Source: CAYYFX01 sp964571855
GTDB lineage: Bacteria; ARS69
DNA: 64,000 nt
NCBI GenBank assembly: GCA_964571855.1
Contig: CAZNDO010000010.1
Coordinates: 79,470-143,469, forward strand
Reading direction: 5' to 3'
Shown: positions 35,484 to 43,968 of the stretch, one piece after another
Position numbering within the stretch: position 1 is the stretch's first letter
Layout: each line of letters begins with the position of its first letter
Notes under the pieces: generated by a model
The model's input: only the letters and a program-made list of their open reading frames with translations
Told to the model about the DNA's origin: nothing
Databases searched by the model: none
Made by a program: the position numbers and the translations under genes

Positions 35484-35993
35484 ATGCGACACCGCGATCG
35501 CACGACCCTGACGCTCGCCGCCCTCGTCGCCGCCGCCGCGCTCGCGTGCGCACCGGCGACTGCCACCGCCATGGGCTCGCTGGCCCCGCCCGAGGCGGGC
35601 CGCGAGTTCGGCCTCGGTCTCGTCGTCGGCGAGCCCACGGGCATCACGGGCGAGAAGTGGCTCTCGCATCGCACGTCGGTGGACTTCGGCGCCGCGTGGT
35701 CGATGGACGGCCACGACTCGATGGATCTCGTGGCGGACCACCTCTGGTACGACCACGACGCGCTCGACGACGACCCGCGCCGCTTCGCGCTGCACTACGG
35801 CCTGGGCGGGCGGCTGCGCATCGAGGAGGACGGCGCCGACCGCATCGGCCCCCGCTTCCCGCTGGGCGTCACGTACTTCGCGGACGGCGGTCGCGTGGGG
35901 ATCTTCCTGCAGGTGGCGCCGGTGCTGGACCTCGCGCCGGACACCGACCTCGACGTGCAGGCGGGTCTCGGCGCGCGCTACTTCTGGCAGTGA
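35484..35993 (+). CDS. Second small beta-barrel-like envelope protein
   Basis: The 169-residue product starts with a signal peptide (cleavage near ATATA, about residue 29) and has barrel-like strands such as FGLGLVVGEPTGITGEKWLS, RFALHYGLGGRLRIEEDG, VGIFLQVAPVLDLAPD and a final LQAGLGARYFWQ ending in an aromatic pair, a common outer-membrane insertion signal. It resembles DUF3996-like small outer-membrane proteins. The gene follows the first barrel gene by 28 bases with GGGAGGA before the ATG, so the two are likely one transcript. Confidence 0.8.
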   Translation: MRHRDRTTLTLAALVAAAALACAPATATAMGSLAPPEAGREFGLGLVVGEPTGITGEKWLSHRTSVDFGAAWSMDGHDSMDLVADHLWYDHDALDDDPRRFALHYGLGGRLRIEEDGADRIGPRFPLGVTYFADGGRVGIFLQVAPVLDLAPDTDLDVQAGLGARYFWQ

Positions 35994-36017
35994 GCCGCGC
36001 CCGGCGCGCCGCGACGC

Positions 36018-36467
36018 TCAGCGCGCAGCCGCGATCTCCTCCGCGAGGAGACGGGCCTTGTGGGCGAGCGTCGCGGCCGCGTCCGGGTCCATCTCCATCG
36101 CGGTGCGCGCCTGCGCGACGAGTCCCTCCACCGCGCGTACCTTGTCGGCGCGCGCCGCGTCGGTCGCGGGGGCGAGTGCCGCGATCAGCCGCTCCGCCTC
36201 CACCACGTCCTTGCGCGCCTGCACCACCAGCTCGGCCCGCCTGTCGGTGCCGAGCTCCACGGCCACCTCGCGCTCCGGCACGGCGGGCGCCGCCGCCGCG
36301 AGGGTGTCGGCGGGCGCGGGCTTCGACGGCGCGGCGGGTGGCGGGACCGGCGCCGTCTCCGGCTCGGGCCGGGCGACCGGGGCGTCCGTGCGCGGCGCCA
36401 CCGGTGCGGTGCCGCCGCATCCGGCCAGCCAGGTCGCGAGAACGAGCAGGATCGCCGCGGGTCTCAT
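36018..36467 (-). CDS. Ala-rich coiled-coil lipoprotein (DUF4398-like)
   Basis: The 149-residue protein has a lipoprotein signal ending WLAGC (Cys17), a Pro/Ala-rich linker, and a helical region (about 80-149) with heptad-like Ala/Glu/Arg pattern ending in AHKARLLAEEIAAAR, as in DUF4398-type envelope lipoproteins. Its ATG overlaps the histidine kinase stop (ATGA), so it is the third gene of the two-component operon. It could be a periplasmic accessory of the kinase or a target. Confidence 0.78.
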   Translation of the reverse strand: MRPAAILLVLATWLAGCGGTAPVAPRTDAPVARPEPETAPVPPPAAPSKPAPADTLAAAAPAVPEREVAVELGTDRRAELVVQARKDVVEAERLIAALAPATDAARADKVRAVEGLVAQARTAMEMDPDAAATLAHKARLLAEEIAAAR

Positions 36468-37930
36468 GCATCCCTCGCGGGGAAGCGAAGCGTGACCGTC
36501 GTCCCCTCGCCGGGCGCGGAGCGGATGTCCACGTCGCCGCCCTGCATCTCCACCGCCTGACGCACGAGGGGAAGTCCCACGCCGGTACCGTCCTTCTTCG
36601 TGGTGTAGAAGAGGTCGAACGCGCGCTCGAGCTGCTCGGGGGACATGCCGGGCCCCGTGTCCGCCACGGCGACGGAGATCCTGTCCCCGGCGCGTTCCGC
36701 CCGCAAGACGATTCTCCGGTCCCGCGACGGCGTCGCCTGGATCGCGTTGTGCACCACGTTCCGCAGCGCCTGCCGCAGCACCTCCTCGTCCCCGACCGCC
36801 CAGAGCGGCCCCGCGGCGTCCGGCCCCTCGAGGGCCAGCCCGGCGAGGTCGGCGTCCCCCTCGGACTCGCGGCACACGGAGCGCGCAAGGGCCGCCACGT
36901 CGAGCGGCTTCGACGCGGGCGGCCGCAGGCGCGCGATCGTGAGGAACCCGCGGATCACCCGGTCCAGCCGCTGCACCTTGGAGCGCGCCCCCGCGAGATG
37001 TTCGTCCACCTCGCCGCCCGTCGACACGGCGCGGGCCGCGTCCAGCTCCAGGCTGAGCGACTGCAGCGGATCCCGGAGTTCGTGCGCCACGCCGGCGGCC
37101 ATCTCGCCGAGCCGCATGAGCACGCGCGCGGGGTCGCCCGCCGGACCCGCGGGGTCCGCGCGGCCCGCCGGCGCGCGATCCCGGTCGCGACGGAACTGCT
37201 CGCGGAGCAGGTTCAGCTCCCGCGCGAGGCGGCGGAACTCCTCGGCTCCGGACTCCGGGATCTCCGCGTCCAGCCGTCCCTCGCGGATGGCGGCGAGCCC
37301 GGCCTCCAGCGTGCGCACCTCGCGCACGGCCAGCCGCGAGAGCACCACGCCCGCCGCGATGGCCAGCGAGAAGACCACGACCGCCACCAGCAGCCCCCGC
37401 CGGAACGACTCCTTCACGGCTTCCCAAAGGAACGCGCGCGTCACCACGACATGGATGGACGCGAAGGGACGGTCGTCCCGCACGAGCGCCGTGGTGTAGG
37501 ACCACAGCTGTCCCGGCTGCCGCAACGCCCAGAGCGTGGCGAACGACTCCGCGAGGTTGCCGGCGCGCGGGATCGGCGGGTGCTCCTGCACCGGCTTCCC
37601 CACCTCGCTGCCCAGGCTGTGCGCCACCGCGACGCCGTCGGGGTCGGTGACCGCCACGTGCAGGACGGTCACGGCCTGCGCGATCGCGTCCGCGAGCACG
37701 AGCGCGAGCCGCGGCTCGCGCGCATAGCTCCGCAGCGCCTCGCCCTCGTGCTCCCGCGCGAGCAGATCCAGCTCCCGCCGCACGCCCCGCGAGGTGAACT
37801 CGCACTCCGTGTGCGCCCGCTCCGTGGCCAGTCGCGCCACGTTCGCCAGCTCCAGGAGCCCGGACGACGCCACGAGCAGCAGCGCCAGCCCGAGGAACGC
37901 CGCGGTGCGACCCGCCCCGAACCGCCTCAC
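36464..37930 (-). CDS. Sensor histidine kinase (NtrB/ZraS-like class)
   Basis: The 488-residue protein has two membrane helices (about 10-30 and 178-200) flanking a periplasmic sensor of about 150 residues with a cache/PAS-like VTDPDGVAVAHSLGSEVGKP segment. A HAMP-like linker follows (about 200-250). The dimerisation/phosphorylation helix is MRLGEMAAGVAHELRDPLQSL with His283, then a HATPase domain (NVVHNAIQATP, DTGPGM, GTGVGLPLVRQAVEMQGGD). It should phosphorylate the NtrC-type regulator encoded just before it; GTG 37930 overlaps that gene's TGA. The large Ala/Gly/Pro loop (about 253-268) just before the phosphorylation helix is unusual. Confidence 0.92.
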   Translation of the reverse strand: MRRFGAGRTAAFLGLALLLVASSGLLELANVARLATERAHTECEFTSRGVRRELDLLAREHEGEALRSYAREPRLALVLADAIAQAVTVLHVAVTDPDGVAVAHSLGSEVGKPVQEHPPIPRAGNLAESFATLWALRQPGQLWSYTTALVRDDRPFASIHVVVTRAFLWEAVKESFRRGLLVAVVVFSLAIAAGVVLSRLAVREVRTLEAGLAAIREGRLDAEIPESGAEEFRRLARELNLLREQFRRDRDRAPAGRADPAGPAGDPARVLMRLGEMAAGVAHELRDPLQSLSLELDAARAVSTGGEVDEHLAGARSKVQRLDRVIRGFLTIARLRPPASKPLDVAALARSVCRESEGDADLAGLALEGPDAAGPLWAVGDEEVLRQALRNVVHNAIQATPSRDRRIVLRAERAGDRISVAVADTGPGMSPEQLERAFDLFYTTKKDGTGVGLPLVRQAVEMQGGDVDIRSAPGEGTTVTLRFPARDA

Positions 37931-39333
37931 GATCCGGAACCGTCGCCGCCGTCCGCCTCGTACGCGTGCAGCTTCGCGTACAGCGTCTTCGGGCTGATGC
38001 CGAGCACGGAGGCCGTCCTCCGCTTGTTGCCCTCGCAGTGCTCCAGCGTGCGCAGGATGAGCGCGCGCTCCGCGTCCCCGATGGACGTGCCCACGGGGAT
38101 GCGCAGGTCGTCACCGTCCGTCGCGATCGGGCGGGGGGCGCGCGCGCCGCGGATCGCATCCGGCAGATGGTGCGGCTGGATGTCGCCCTCCGGGCACAGC
38201 ACCACGGCGCGCTGCACGGCGTTGCGCAGCTCGCGCCCGTTGCCGGGCCAGCGGTGCCTGGCCAGCAGCTCCAGGGCGTCGTCCGAGAAGCCGGTGATGG
38301 GCTTGCCGGTCTCCTCCACCTGCCTCTCCAGGAAGTGCCCGGCAAGGAGCGTCACGTCCTCCGGCCGCTCGCGCAGCGGCGGCAGGTGGATGTGGAACAC
38401 GTTGAGGCGGTAGTAGAGGTCCTCGCGGAAGGAGCCGTCCTTCGTCAACTCCTCCACCGCCACGTTCGTCGCGGCCACGACGCGCACGTCCACCCGCGTC
38501 TCGGAGGTCCCCCCCACGCGGCGCACGACGCCGTCCTCCAGCACGCGCAACAGCTTCGTCTGCAGGTCCGCCGGCATCTCCCCGATCTCGTCCAGGAGCA
38601 GCGTGCCGTCGTGCGCCAGCTCGAAGCAGCCGGCGCGCGCGGACGTGGCCCCCGTGAACGCGCCCTTCTCGTGCCCGAAGATCTCGCTCTCCAGCAGGCT
38701 GGCGGGGATGGCGGCGCAGTTGATCGCCACGAGGCGCGCGCCCGCGCGCGGGCTCAGGCGGTGCAGGGTGCGCGCCACCAGCTCCTTGCCCGTGCCGCTC
38801 TCGCCCGTCACGAGCACCGACGCGTTCGACGGCGCCACCTGCTCCAGCAGCCGGAAGATCTCCAGCATGGCGGGCGACTTCCCCAGGAGATCCTGGAACC
38901 GGCCGGCCCGGACCATCTCGCGGCGGAGCAGCATCACCTCGCGGCGCAGCGCGGAGCGCTCCAGCCCCTTCCCGACCACGGTGAGCAGTCGCTCGCGGTC
39001 CACGGGCTTCACGAGGTAGTCGTACACGCCAAGCTTCGTGGCCTCCACGGCGCTGCCGATGGAGCCGTGCCCGGTGAGAACCACGACCGTGAGCTCGAGG
39101 CCGCGCTCGCGCAGGTCCCCGATGAGCTCGATCCCGCCCGCGCCGGGCAGGTTCAGGTCCGTGATCACGAGGTCGGGGGGCGCGGCCAGGACCCTCTGGG
39201 TGGCGGCGGCCGCGTCGGCGACCGACTCCACGTCGTAGCCCTGCGCGCTCAGTACGCGCTCGAGGCCGCGACGGATCGACTCGTCGTCGTCCACGACGAG
39301 GATCCGGGGCCGGCGCTCGTCCGGTTCGCTCAT
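37927..39333 (-). CDS. NtrC-family sigma-54-dependent response regulator
   Basis: The 468-residue regulator has a receiver domain (about 9-125, phospho-acceptor Asp59 in ITDLNLPG, Lys109 in YLVKP), an AAA+ central domain with Walker A GESGTGKE (177-184) and an intact GAFTGA loop (224-229) that contacts sigma-54, and a C-terminal Fis-type HTH (ERALILRTLEHCEGNKRRTASVLGISPKTLYAKLHAYE). It is a true activator of sigma-54 promoters. First gene of the operon with the kinase and lipoprotein. Three sigma-54-like promoters lie within 8 kb, the nearest divergent from this gene, so it likely controls them. Confidence 0.95.
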   Translation of the reverse strand: MSEPDERRPRILVVDDDESIRRGLERVLSAQGYDVESVADAAAATQRVLAAPPDLVITDLNLPGAGGIELIGDLRERGLELTVVVLTGHGSIGSAVEATKLGVYDYLVKPVDRERLLTVVGKGLERSALRREVMLLRREMVRAGRFQDLLGKSPAMLEIFRLLEQVAPSNASVLVTGESGTGKELVARTLHRLSPRAGARLVAINCAAIPASLLESEIFGHEKGAFTGATSARAGCFELAHDGTLLLDEIGEMPADLQTKLLRVLEDGVVRRVGGTSETRVDVRVVAATNVAVEELTKDGSFREDLYYRLNVFHIHLPPLRERPEDVTLLAGHFLERQVEETGKPITGFSDDALELLARHRWPGNGRELRNAVQRAVVLCPEGDIQPHHLPDAIRGARAPRPIATDGDDLRIPVGTSIGDAERALILRTLEHCEGNKRRTASVLGISPKTLYAKLHAYEADGGDGSGS

Positions 39334-39395
39334 GCGGCGTGGAACCCCCGGGGGACGGTTCGGTGCCGTGATCCGTGGCGAAAGGTAACGCGCGG

Positions 39396-39417
39396 TTCCT
39401 TCGTGCGCATGCAGGAA
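39396..39417. promoter_or_regulatory. Candidate activator-binding palindrome upstream of the ompA-like gene
   Basis: TTCCTTCGTGCGCATGCAGGAA is a 22-bp near-perfect dyad (two mismatched pairs) in the intergenic region between the sigma-54 activator gene and the OmpA-like gene. Its centre is about 77 bases upstream of the -24 element at 39,483, a normal distance for an NtrC-type enhancer. Assignment is by position and symmetry only. Confidence 0.45.
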
Positions 39418-39481
39418 GTGCACACGGGCCGCGGCGGGGCGCCGGAAGGGCGCTGCGGGGCCGCACGGACGGGAGTCGGGG

Positions 39482-39497
39482 TGGCACGGACCTTGTT
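39482..39497 (+). promoter_or_regulatory. Candidate sigma-54 promoter of the OmpA-like lipoprotein gene
   Basis: TGGCACGGACCTTGTT has a perfect TGGCACG -24 box and TTG at -12; the final invariant C is T, a tolerated but weakening change. Predicted start near 39,508, about 37 bases before the GTG at 39545. The stretch ACGGACCTTG is identical to that in the promoter at 31,976. Confidence 0.62.
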
Positions 39498-39544
39498 ATG
39501 GGGAGGCGGCGTCGGGGCGAAGGGGGCCCCGGAAGGAGGACACC

Positions 39545-40198
39545 GTGGGAAGGCATGGACACCGGGGATCGGCGGTGCTGGCCCTCGCGGCCGGGCTGCT
39601 CTTCGTGAACGGCTGCGCGACAAGAGGCTACGTGGACGACCGCGTCGCGGAACTGGGGACGCGGGCGGAGGCGGATGACGCGCGGCTGCGCGAGGACCTC
39701 TCGCGCGGCGTGGAGGAGACGGGGCGCTCGGCCGAGGAGGCCCTCGCCCGCGCCTCCGCGGCGCGCGAGCTGGCGCTGGGCAACGTGGACTACCGGCCGT
39801 TGGAGGAGTGGACGATCCACTTCGCGTTCGACAGCGCGGAGCTCTCGGCGGAGTCCCGCGCGACGCTGGACGACGCGGCGGCGGCCGCCGCCGGCAACCC
39901 GCGGGCGCTCGTGGACATCCTCGGGCACGCGGACACGACCGGACCGGACGCGTACAACGACGACCTGAGCCGGCGCCGCGCGGCCTCGGTGATGAAGTAC
40001 CTCATCCTCCACGGTCCGGGACCGGTGTCCCGGTACGCCGTCGTCGGCCTGGGCGAGACCTCTCCCGTCACGGCCGCGGGCGTGGAGGACCGGCCGGGGA
40101 GCCGGCGCGTCGTCGTGGCGCTGCTGGAGCGCACGGAGCCTTCGGGCGCGGGCCAAACGAAGGAGGAGCCCGTGATCTCGCGCGCGGACGACCGCTGA
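39545..40198 (+). CDS. OmpA-family peptidoglycan-binding lipoprotein
   Basis: The 217-residue protein has a lipoprotein signal ending LLFVNGC (Cys24), a short coiled coil (about 30-75, with repeated Glu/Ala/Arg), and an OmpA C-terminal domain (about 88-195: IHFAFDSAELSAESRATLDDAA, LGHADTTGPDAYNDDLSRRRAASV, VGLGETSPV) that binds peptidoglycan. It should link the outer membrane to the wall, like Pal or LpoB-type proteins. Start is GTG 39545 behind AAGGAGGA. It sits directly behind a sigma-54-type promoter and faces away from the activator gene. Confidence 0.9.
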   Translation: MGRHGHRGSAVLALAAGLLFVNGCATRGYVDDRVAELGTRAEADDARLREDLSRGVEETGRSAEEALARASAARELALGNVDYRPLEEWTIHFAFDSAELSAESRATLDDAAAAAAGNPRALVDILGHADTTGPDAYNDDLSRRRAASVMKYLILHGPGPVSRYAVVGLGETSPVTAAGVEDRPGSRRVVVALLERTEPSGAGQTKEEPVISRADDR

Positions 40199-40391
40199 GA
40201 CCCGCTCCGGAGCCCGCCCCGCCCTCCCGTCCTGCCGGAGGGGGACAGTGCATCACGCGACGGTGAGGGCGGGCGGGTCCGGTGCGGGCCCCGCCGCGGA
40301 AGTCGACGGGGACGAGCGGAGCAGGATGCACGGGGAGGAGAAGCGAGGCGGGGAAGCGCCGGCAAGCCCGGCGGGAAGGAGAAGCCCTGAC

Positions 40392-41060
40392 ATGAGGACG
40401 ACACACGCGAGCCCGGCGATCCGGGCGGGAAGCGCGATCCTGGCTGCGGTGCTGCTCGCGGCCGGGTGCGGGGAGCGGACGGAGCTGGTGGAGGTCCCGG
40501 CCGGCGCCAGCTTCGTGGTGACGCTCACCGAGCCGTTGAGCACGTCCGGGAGCGAGGCCGGGGACACGTTCGAGGCGCGGGTGGAGCAGCCGTTGATCGT
40601 GCACGCGGAGCCGGTGATCGAGGTGGGCTCCACCGTGCGCGGCGAGCTCACGAGCGTGGTGAGCGGCGCGGACGGCCTCTCCACGCCCAGCCTCACGCTG
40701 GTCTTCAAGGAGGTCGTGGACGCGGACGGCGGCGTGCACGCCGTGCAGGCGCGCCCGCTCGTGGTGGCCGGGACGGAACCCGAGCCCACGGACGCGGGTG
40801 CAACCGCGCAGGAGACGGGCTCGGCCACGGGCGACGACCCGGCGCCTCACGCGCCCACGGAGGAATCCTCCATGGAAGAGTCGGACGCCCTGATGGCCGA
40901 GCCCGGTCCGGAGACCACGGAGACCTCGGAGGGGACCGGGCCCATGCTCGTCGCGGGGTCGGGGCCGGTGATGGTGCCCGCCGCGTCGGGGGACATCATG
41001 CTGCCGTCCGGCCAGGAGGTCCGCGTGGAGCTCGCGGCGTCCGCGCGACTGCCGCTGTAG
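40392..41060 (+). CDS. Exported lipoprotein with SH3-/barrel-like N-terminal domain and acidic linker
   Basis: The 222-residue product has a lipoprotein signal ending VLLAAGC (Cys26). Residues about 32-125 (VPAGASFVVTLTEPLSTSGSEAGDTFEARVEQP ... VIEVGSTVRGELTSVV) resemble the beta-rich domain repeatedly found in exported proteins where a parameter must stay within a range, as in TraB/YscW-like pilus pieces, but I cannot name it. A long Glu/Thr/Ser/Pro linker follows, and the C-terminus LPSGQEVRVELAASARLPL echoes the N-terminal motif, so the domain may be a split or swapped barrel. It may be cotranscribed with the OmpA-like gene 193 bases upstream. Confidence 0.75.
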   Translation: MRTTHASPAIRAGSAILAAVLLAAGCGERTELVEVPAGASFVVTLTEPLSTSGSEAGDTFEARVEQPLIVHAEPVIEVGSTVRGELTSVVSGADGLSTPSLTLVFKEVVDADGGVHAVQARPLVVAGTEPEPTDAGATAQETGSATGDDPAPHAPTEESSMEESDALMAEPGPETTETSEGTGPMLVAGSGPVMVPAASGDIMLPSGQEVRVELAASARLPL

Positions 41061-41079
41061 TTCGACTCCCTGCGCCGCA

Positions 41080-41125
41080 AGGTGCTTGGACGGCGCCGTC
41101 CCGCCCGCGGGACGGCGTCACCTTG
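41080..41125. terminator. Bidirectional hairpin between convergent genes
   Basis: CGCCGTCCC and GGGACGGCG form a perfect 9-bp stem with a 6-base loop (41095-41118), framed by AAGGTG/CACCTT. It lies between the lipoprotein gene ending at 41060 and the convergent glycosyltransferase gene ending at 41159. Confidence 0.6.
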
Positions 41126-41158
41126 TGCCTCGCCCGCCACGGGGAGAGCGTGCCCGCG

Positions 41159-42739
41159 TCACGCGGGGACGTCGGCGCGGTTGCCTCCCCGGTTCGCGGC
41201 TGCCGTCCCGCCCGATCGCCGCCGAGGCAGGAGCAGTCCTGCGAGCGCGAGCACGGCCGCGGCGACGTGCAGCGCGCGCGATGACGAAGGCGAATCGGAC
41301 CACGCGCGCACGAGCGCCCGGTCGACCCCGGGAAGCGCGGCGAGGACGGCGCCGGCGCACGAGACGATCGCCGCCGCCGGGAGCAGCCAAGCCGCGCGCG
41401 GACCGGTGGCGCGAGCACGCGTCAGAACCGTGGTCCAGCCCCACCCCGCCGCGAGGCAGGTTGCCGGGAGCAGCGGCAGGTAGTAGCGGTCGTAGGCCCA
41501 GTAGGTCATGCGCCACACGAAGAACGCCGCGACCGCCGCCCAGAGCGGAACCAGCGCCGTGGCCGCGGCAGCGCCGGGCAGACCCGGGCGCGCCGGATCC
41601 CGCGCGATCCAGGCGAGAAGCGCCGCGAGCGAGCCCACCCAGACGAGCGGCGTCTGCAGCACCTGGTTGGGACCGCCCGCCACCACCGCGCAGGCAACGA
41701 CCCACGCGGACCAGGCTGCGCGCCGGAGACCGTCCGCGGACCCGCGCGATCCGCGAGCGGCGGCCGCGAGGACGAGCGGCACGAGGAGCACGATCCCCTC
41801 GACCCGGGGCGGGCCGAAGAAACGGGCCACCAGGAACCGCAAGCCCCACTCCTCGGGATGGAACGCCATTCGATCCCCGTGCTCTGCCGAGCGGGCCGCG
41901 CGTTGGAGGCACATGTGCTTCCAGTAGCCGAGCATCTCCGCGAGGCGACCGGCCGGATCCGGATGCAGGTACGGGTTCACCGCCAGGAAGGTCCCGGCGG
42001 CGACCGCGCCGAACACGAGCGGCAGCACGACGGCCGCCCCGATCCCGCGCGACCCGTCGTTCCGGCGGAGCGGCGTCAGGACGAGCAGCAGCGCGATCGT
42101 CACCGCGGCGGACCCGGCGTTCAGCTTCGCTCCCGCGGCCAGCCCCGCGAGGACGCCGGCGGTCGCCACCCAGGGAAGCGAATTGCCGGTCCGCCCCGCG
42201 GCAGCGCGCCCGAGCGCGGGCATCACGGCCGCCACCGCGAGGAGGGCCAGCGATGCACCGTGGATGTCGGTCATCGCGCGGCGCGACGTCTCGATCCACA
42301 ACGGCGAGAGCGCCAGCGCGACTCCGGCGAGAAGGCCGGCGCCCGCACCGACGGATCGCAGGCCGATCCAGTAGAGCGCAACACACCCGATCACGCCGAG
42401 CGCGGCGGACACGCGGCGGGCCGCCCGGAGAACCCCGACGGGCGTAGGAGCGGCCGGCCGCCACTCCCACGCCTCGCCCTGCGCCGCGAGTCCCCAGCCG
42501 AACAGGTACTTCGCCACGGGAGGATTCGGGAAACCCCACCCGCCCTCCACGGCCCTCCACGCCGGATCTTCCCACGCACCCGTGCGGAAGCGCTCCCACG
42601 CTCCCTGGGACACGTGGATCCACAAGGCCTCGTCCGGCTCGAAGGGCTCGCGCTCCAGACCGGGAAAGGTGACCGCGATCGAGACGCCCAGGACGAGCAG
42701 CGCGAATGCAAGCTGCCATCCCGGTGGCCTTCCCGACAT
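41159..42739 (-). CDS. GT-C family glycosyltransferase (ArnT/PMT-like)
   Basis: The 526-residue protein has about eleven or twelve hydrophobic helices. After the first helix comes FEPDEALWIHV, the acidic motif that binds the metal or polyprenyl-phosphate sugar in ArnT- and PMT-type GT-C enzymes. It should transfer a sugar from a polyprenyl-phosphate donor to an envelope acceptor on the periplasmic side. Acceptor and sugar unknown. A loop segment with CLQRAARSAEHGDR is typical of large periplasmic loops in this class. The ATG at 42739 follows GGGAG. A second, unrelated-looking GT-C gene lies at 59.9 kb. Confidence 0.88.
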   Translation of the reverse strand: MSGRPPGWQLAFALLVLGVSIAVTFPGLEREPFEPDEALWIHVSQGAWERFRTGAWEDPAWRAVEGGWGFPNPPVAKYLFGWGLAAQGEAWEWRPAAPTPVGVLRAARRVSAALGVIGCVALYWIGLRSVGAGAGLLAGVALALSPLWIETSRRAMTDIHGASLALLAVAAVMPALGRAAAGRTGNSLPWVATAGVLAGLAAGAKLNAGSAAVTIALLLVLTPLRRNDGSRGIGAAVVLPLVFGAVAAGTFLAVNPYLHPDPAGRLAEMLGYWKHMCLQRAARSAEHGDRMAFHPEEWGLRFLVARFFGPPRVEGIVLLVPLVLAAAARGSRGSADGLRRAAWSAWVVACAVVAGGPNQVLQTPLVWVGSLAALLAWIARDPARPGLPGAAAATALVPLWAAVAAFFVWRMTYWAYDRYYLPLLPATCLAAGWGWTTVLTRARATGPRAAWLLPAAAIVSCAGAVLAALPGVDRALVRAWSDSPSSSRALHVAAAVLALAGLLLPRRRSGGTAAANRGGNRADVPA

Positions 42740-42897
42740 TGCATCTCCCGATCGCGCCCGGTGGGGGAAGATCAACGTAGCACACGGGGAGGCGCCGAGG
42801 ACGCCGCCGCGTCGGCGTGTGGTACGCCGCCGCGCCGATCAGCCCCTTCCCCGGAGGTGACGCTTGCTCCCGCGCCAACGGATCGTGGGCTGATTCC

Positions 42898-43968
42898 TCA
42901 GCGGCGTGATCGCCGTCCGCGCCACTCCCGGGCGGCAACGATGACCAGCGTGAGGGCGGTGAGCGGAACGACGAACCCCAGCATGACGCCGCTGAACGCC
43001 GGCAAGGCGTCGTGCTGCGACGCGCGCAGGATCAGCCAGGTGACGTACACGCCGTAGTACACGAGGAAGAGCCCGCCCTCCCAGCGGTCGATGCGATGGC
43101 CGGTGGCGAAGATGGGCAGGCACGCGGCGGCGGCGGCGAGCATCACGGGCACGTCGAAGCGCATGGCGGCCGCGGAGGCGGCCACGCCGTCCGGCGCGAG
43201 CGCGGAGGAGAGCCCCAGCACGCCGAGGATGTTGAACAGGTTGCTGCCGATCACGTTGCCGGCGGCGATGTCGCGCTCCCCGCGGACCGCGGCCAGGATG
43301 GACGTGGCCACCTCCGGCAGCGACGTGCCCGCCGCCACGATCGTGAGTCCCACCACGAGCTCGGAGACCCCGAGCGCCCGCGCGATGTCCGAGGCGGCCG
43401 ACACGAAGGCGCGCGAACCGGCCACGAGCAGCGCGAGACCCGCGAGCACGAGCGCGATGCTGCGCACCGCCGCGGCGGCGCCCGCCGGGGGCGGCGCGCC
43501 GGCGGCGGCCGCGTCGCCCGCCGACTCCCGCCGCGCCATGCGGAGCGTGAACGCGGTGTAGGCCGCGAGGCCGCCGAGCAGCAGGAGGCCGTCCACCCGT
43601 CCCACCTTCCCGTCGAGCGCCAGCGCGGCCCCGAGCAGTGCCACGCCGAGCGCCAGCGGCACGTCCAGGCGCACGAGCTGCCGCGCCACGACGAGCGGGG
43701 CGATGAGCGCGGAGGCGCCCAGAATGAACAGCACGTTGAAGATGTTCGATCCCACGACGTTGCCGAAGGCGAGATCGCCGTCGCCGGCGACCGCGGCCGA
43801 CGCGCTCACCGCCAGTTCCGGCGCGCTCGTGCCGTAGGCCACGACCGTGAGGCCGACCGCCAGCGGGCTCAGCCCCGCGGCGAGCGCGAGGCGCGACGCC
43901 CCGCGCACGAGCAACTCGGCGCCGACGACCAGGCCGGCGAGACCGGCCAGGAGCAGGAGGAGCGTCAT
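42898..43968 (-). CDS. Calcium/sodium antiporter (YrbG/CaCA family)
   Basis: The 356-residue protein has about ten membrane helices and both alpha-repeats that form the ion path: VAYGTSAPELAVSASAAVAG with GNVVGSNIFN in the first half, and VAAGTSLPEVATSILAAVRG with GNVIGSNLFN in the second. This is the canonical GTS.PE / GNxxGSNxFN pattern of K+-independent YrbG-type exchangers. It should export Ca2+ in exchange for Na+ or H+ across the inner membrane. Its ATG overlaps the baeRF gene stop (ATGA), so both are cotranslated. Confidence 0.93.
   Translation of the reverse strand: MTLLLLLAGLAGLVVGAELLVRGASRLALAAGLSPLAVGLTVVAYGTSAPELAVSASAAVAGDGDLAFGNVVGSNIFNVLFILGASALIAPLVVARQLVRLDVPLALGVALLGAALALDGKVGRVDGLLLLGGLAAYTAFTLRMARRESAGDAAAAGAPPPAGAAAAVRSIALVLAGLALLVAGSRAFVSAASDIARALGVSELVVGLTIVAAGTSLPEVATSILAAVRGERDIAAGNVIGSNLFNILGVLGLSSALAPDGVAASAAAMRFDVPVMLAAAAACLPIFATGHRIDRWEGGLFLVYYGVYVTWLILRASQHDALPAFSGVMLGFVVPLTALTLVIVAAREWRGRRSRR

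Noticed and set aside
40282..40297. GG-N10-GC spacing like a sigma-54 promoter before the lipoprotein at 40392
   Set aside because: Only the GG and GC match; the rest of both boxes differs, and such spacing arises by chance in GC-rich DNA.
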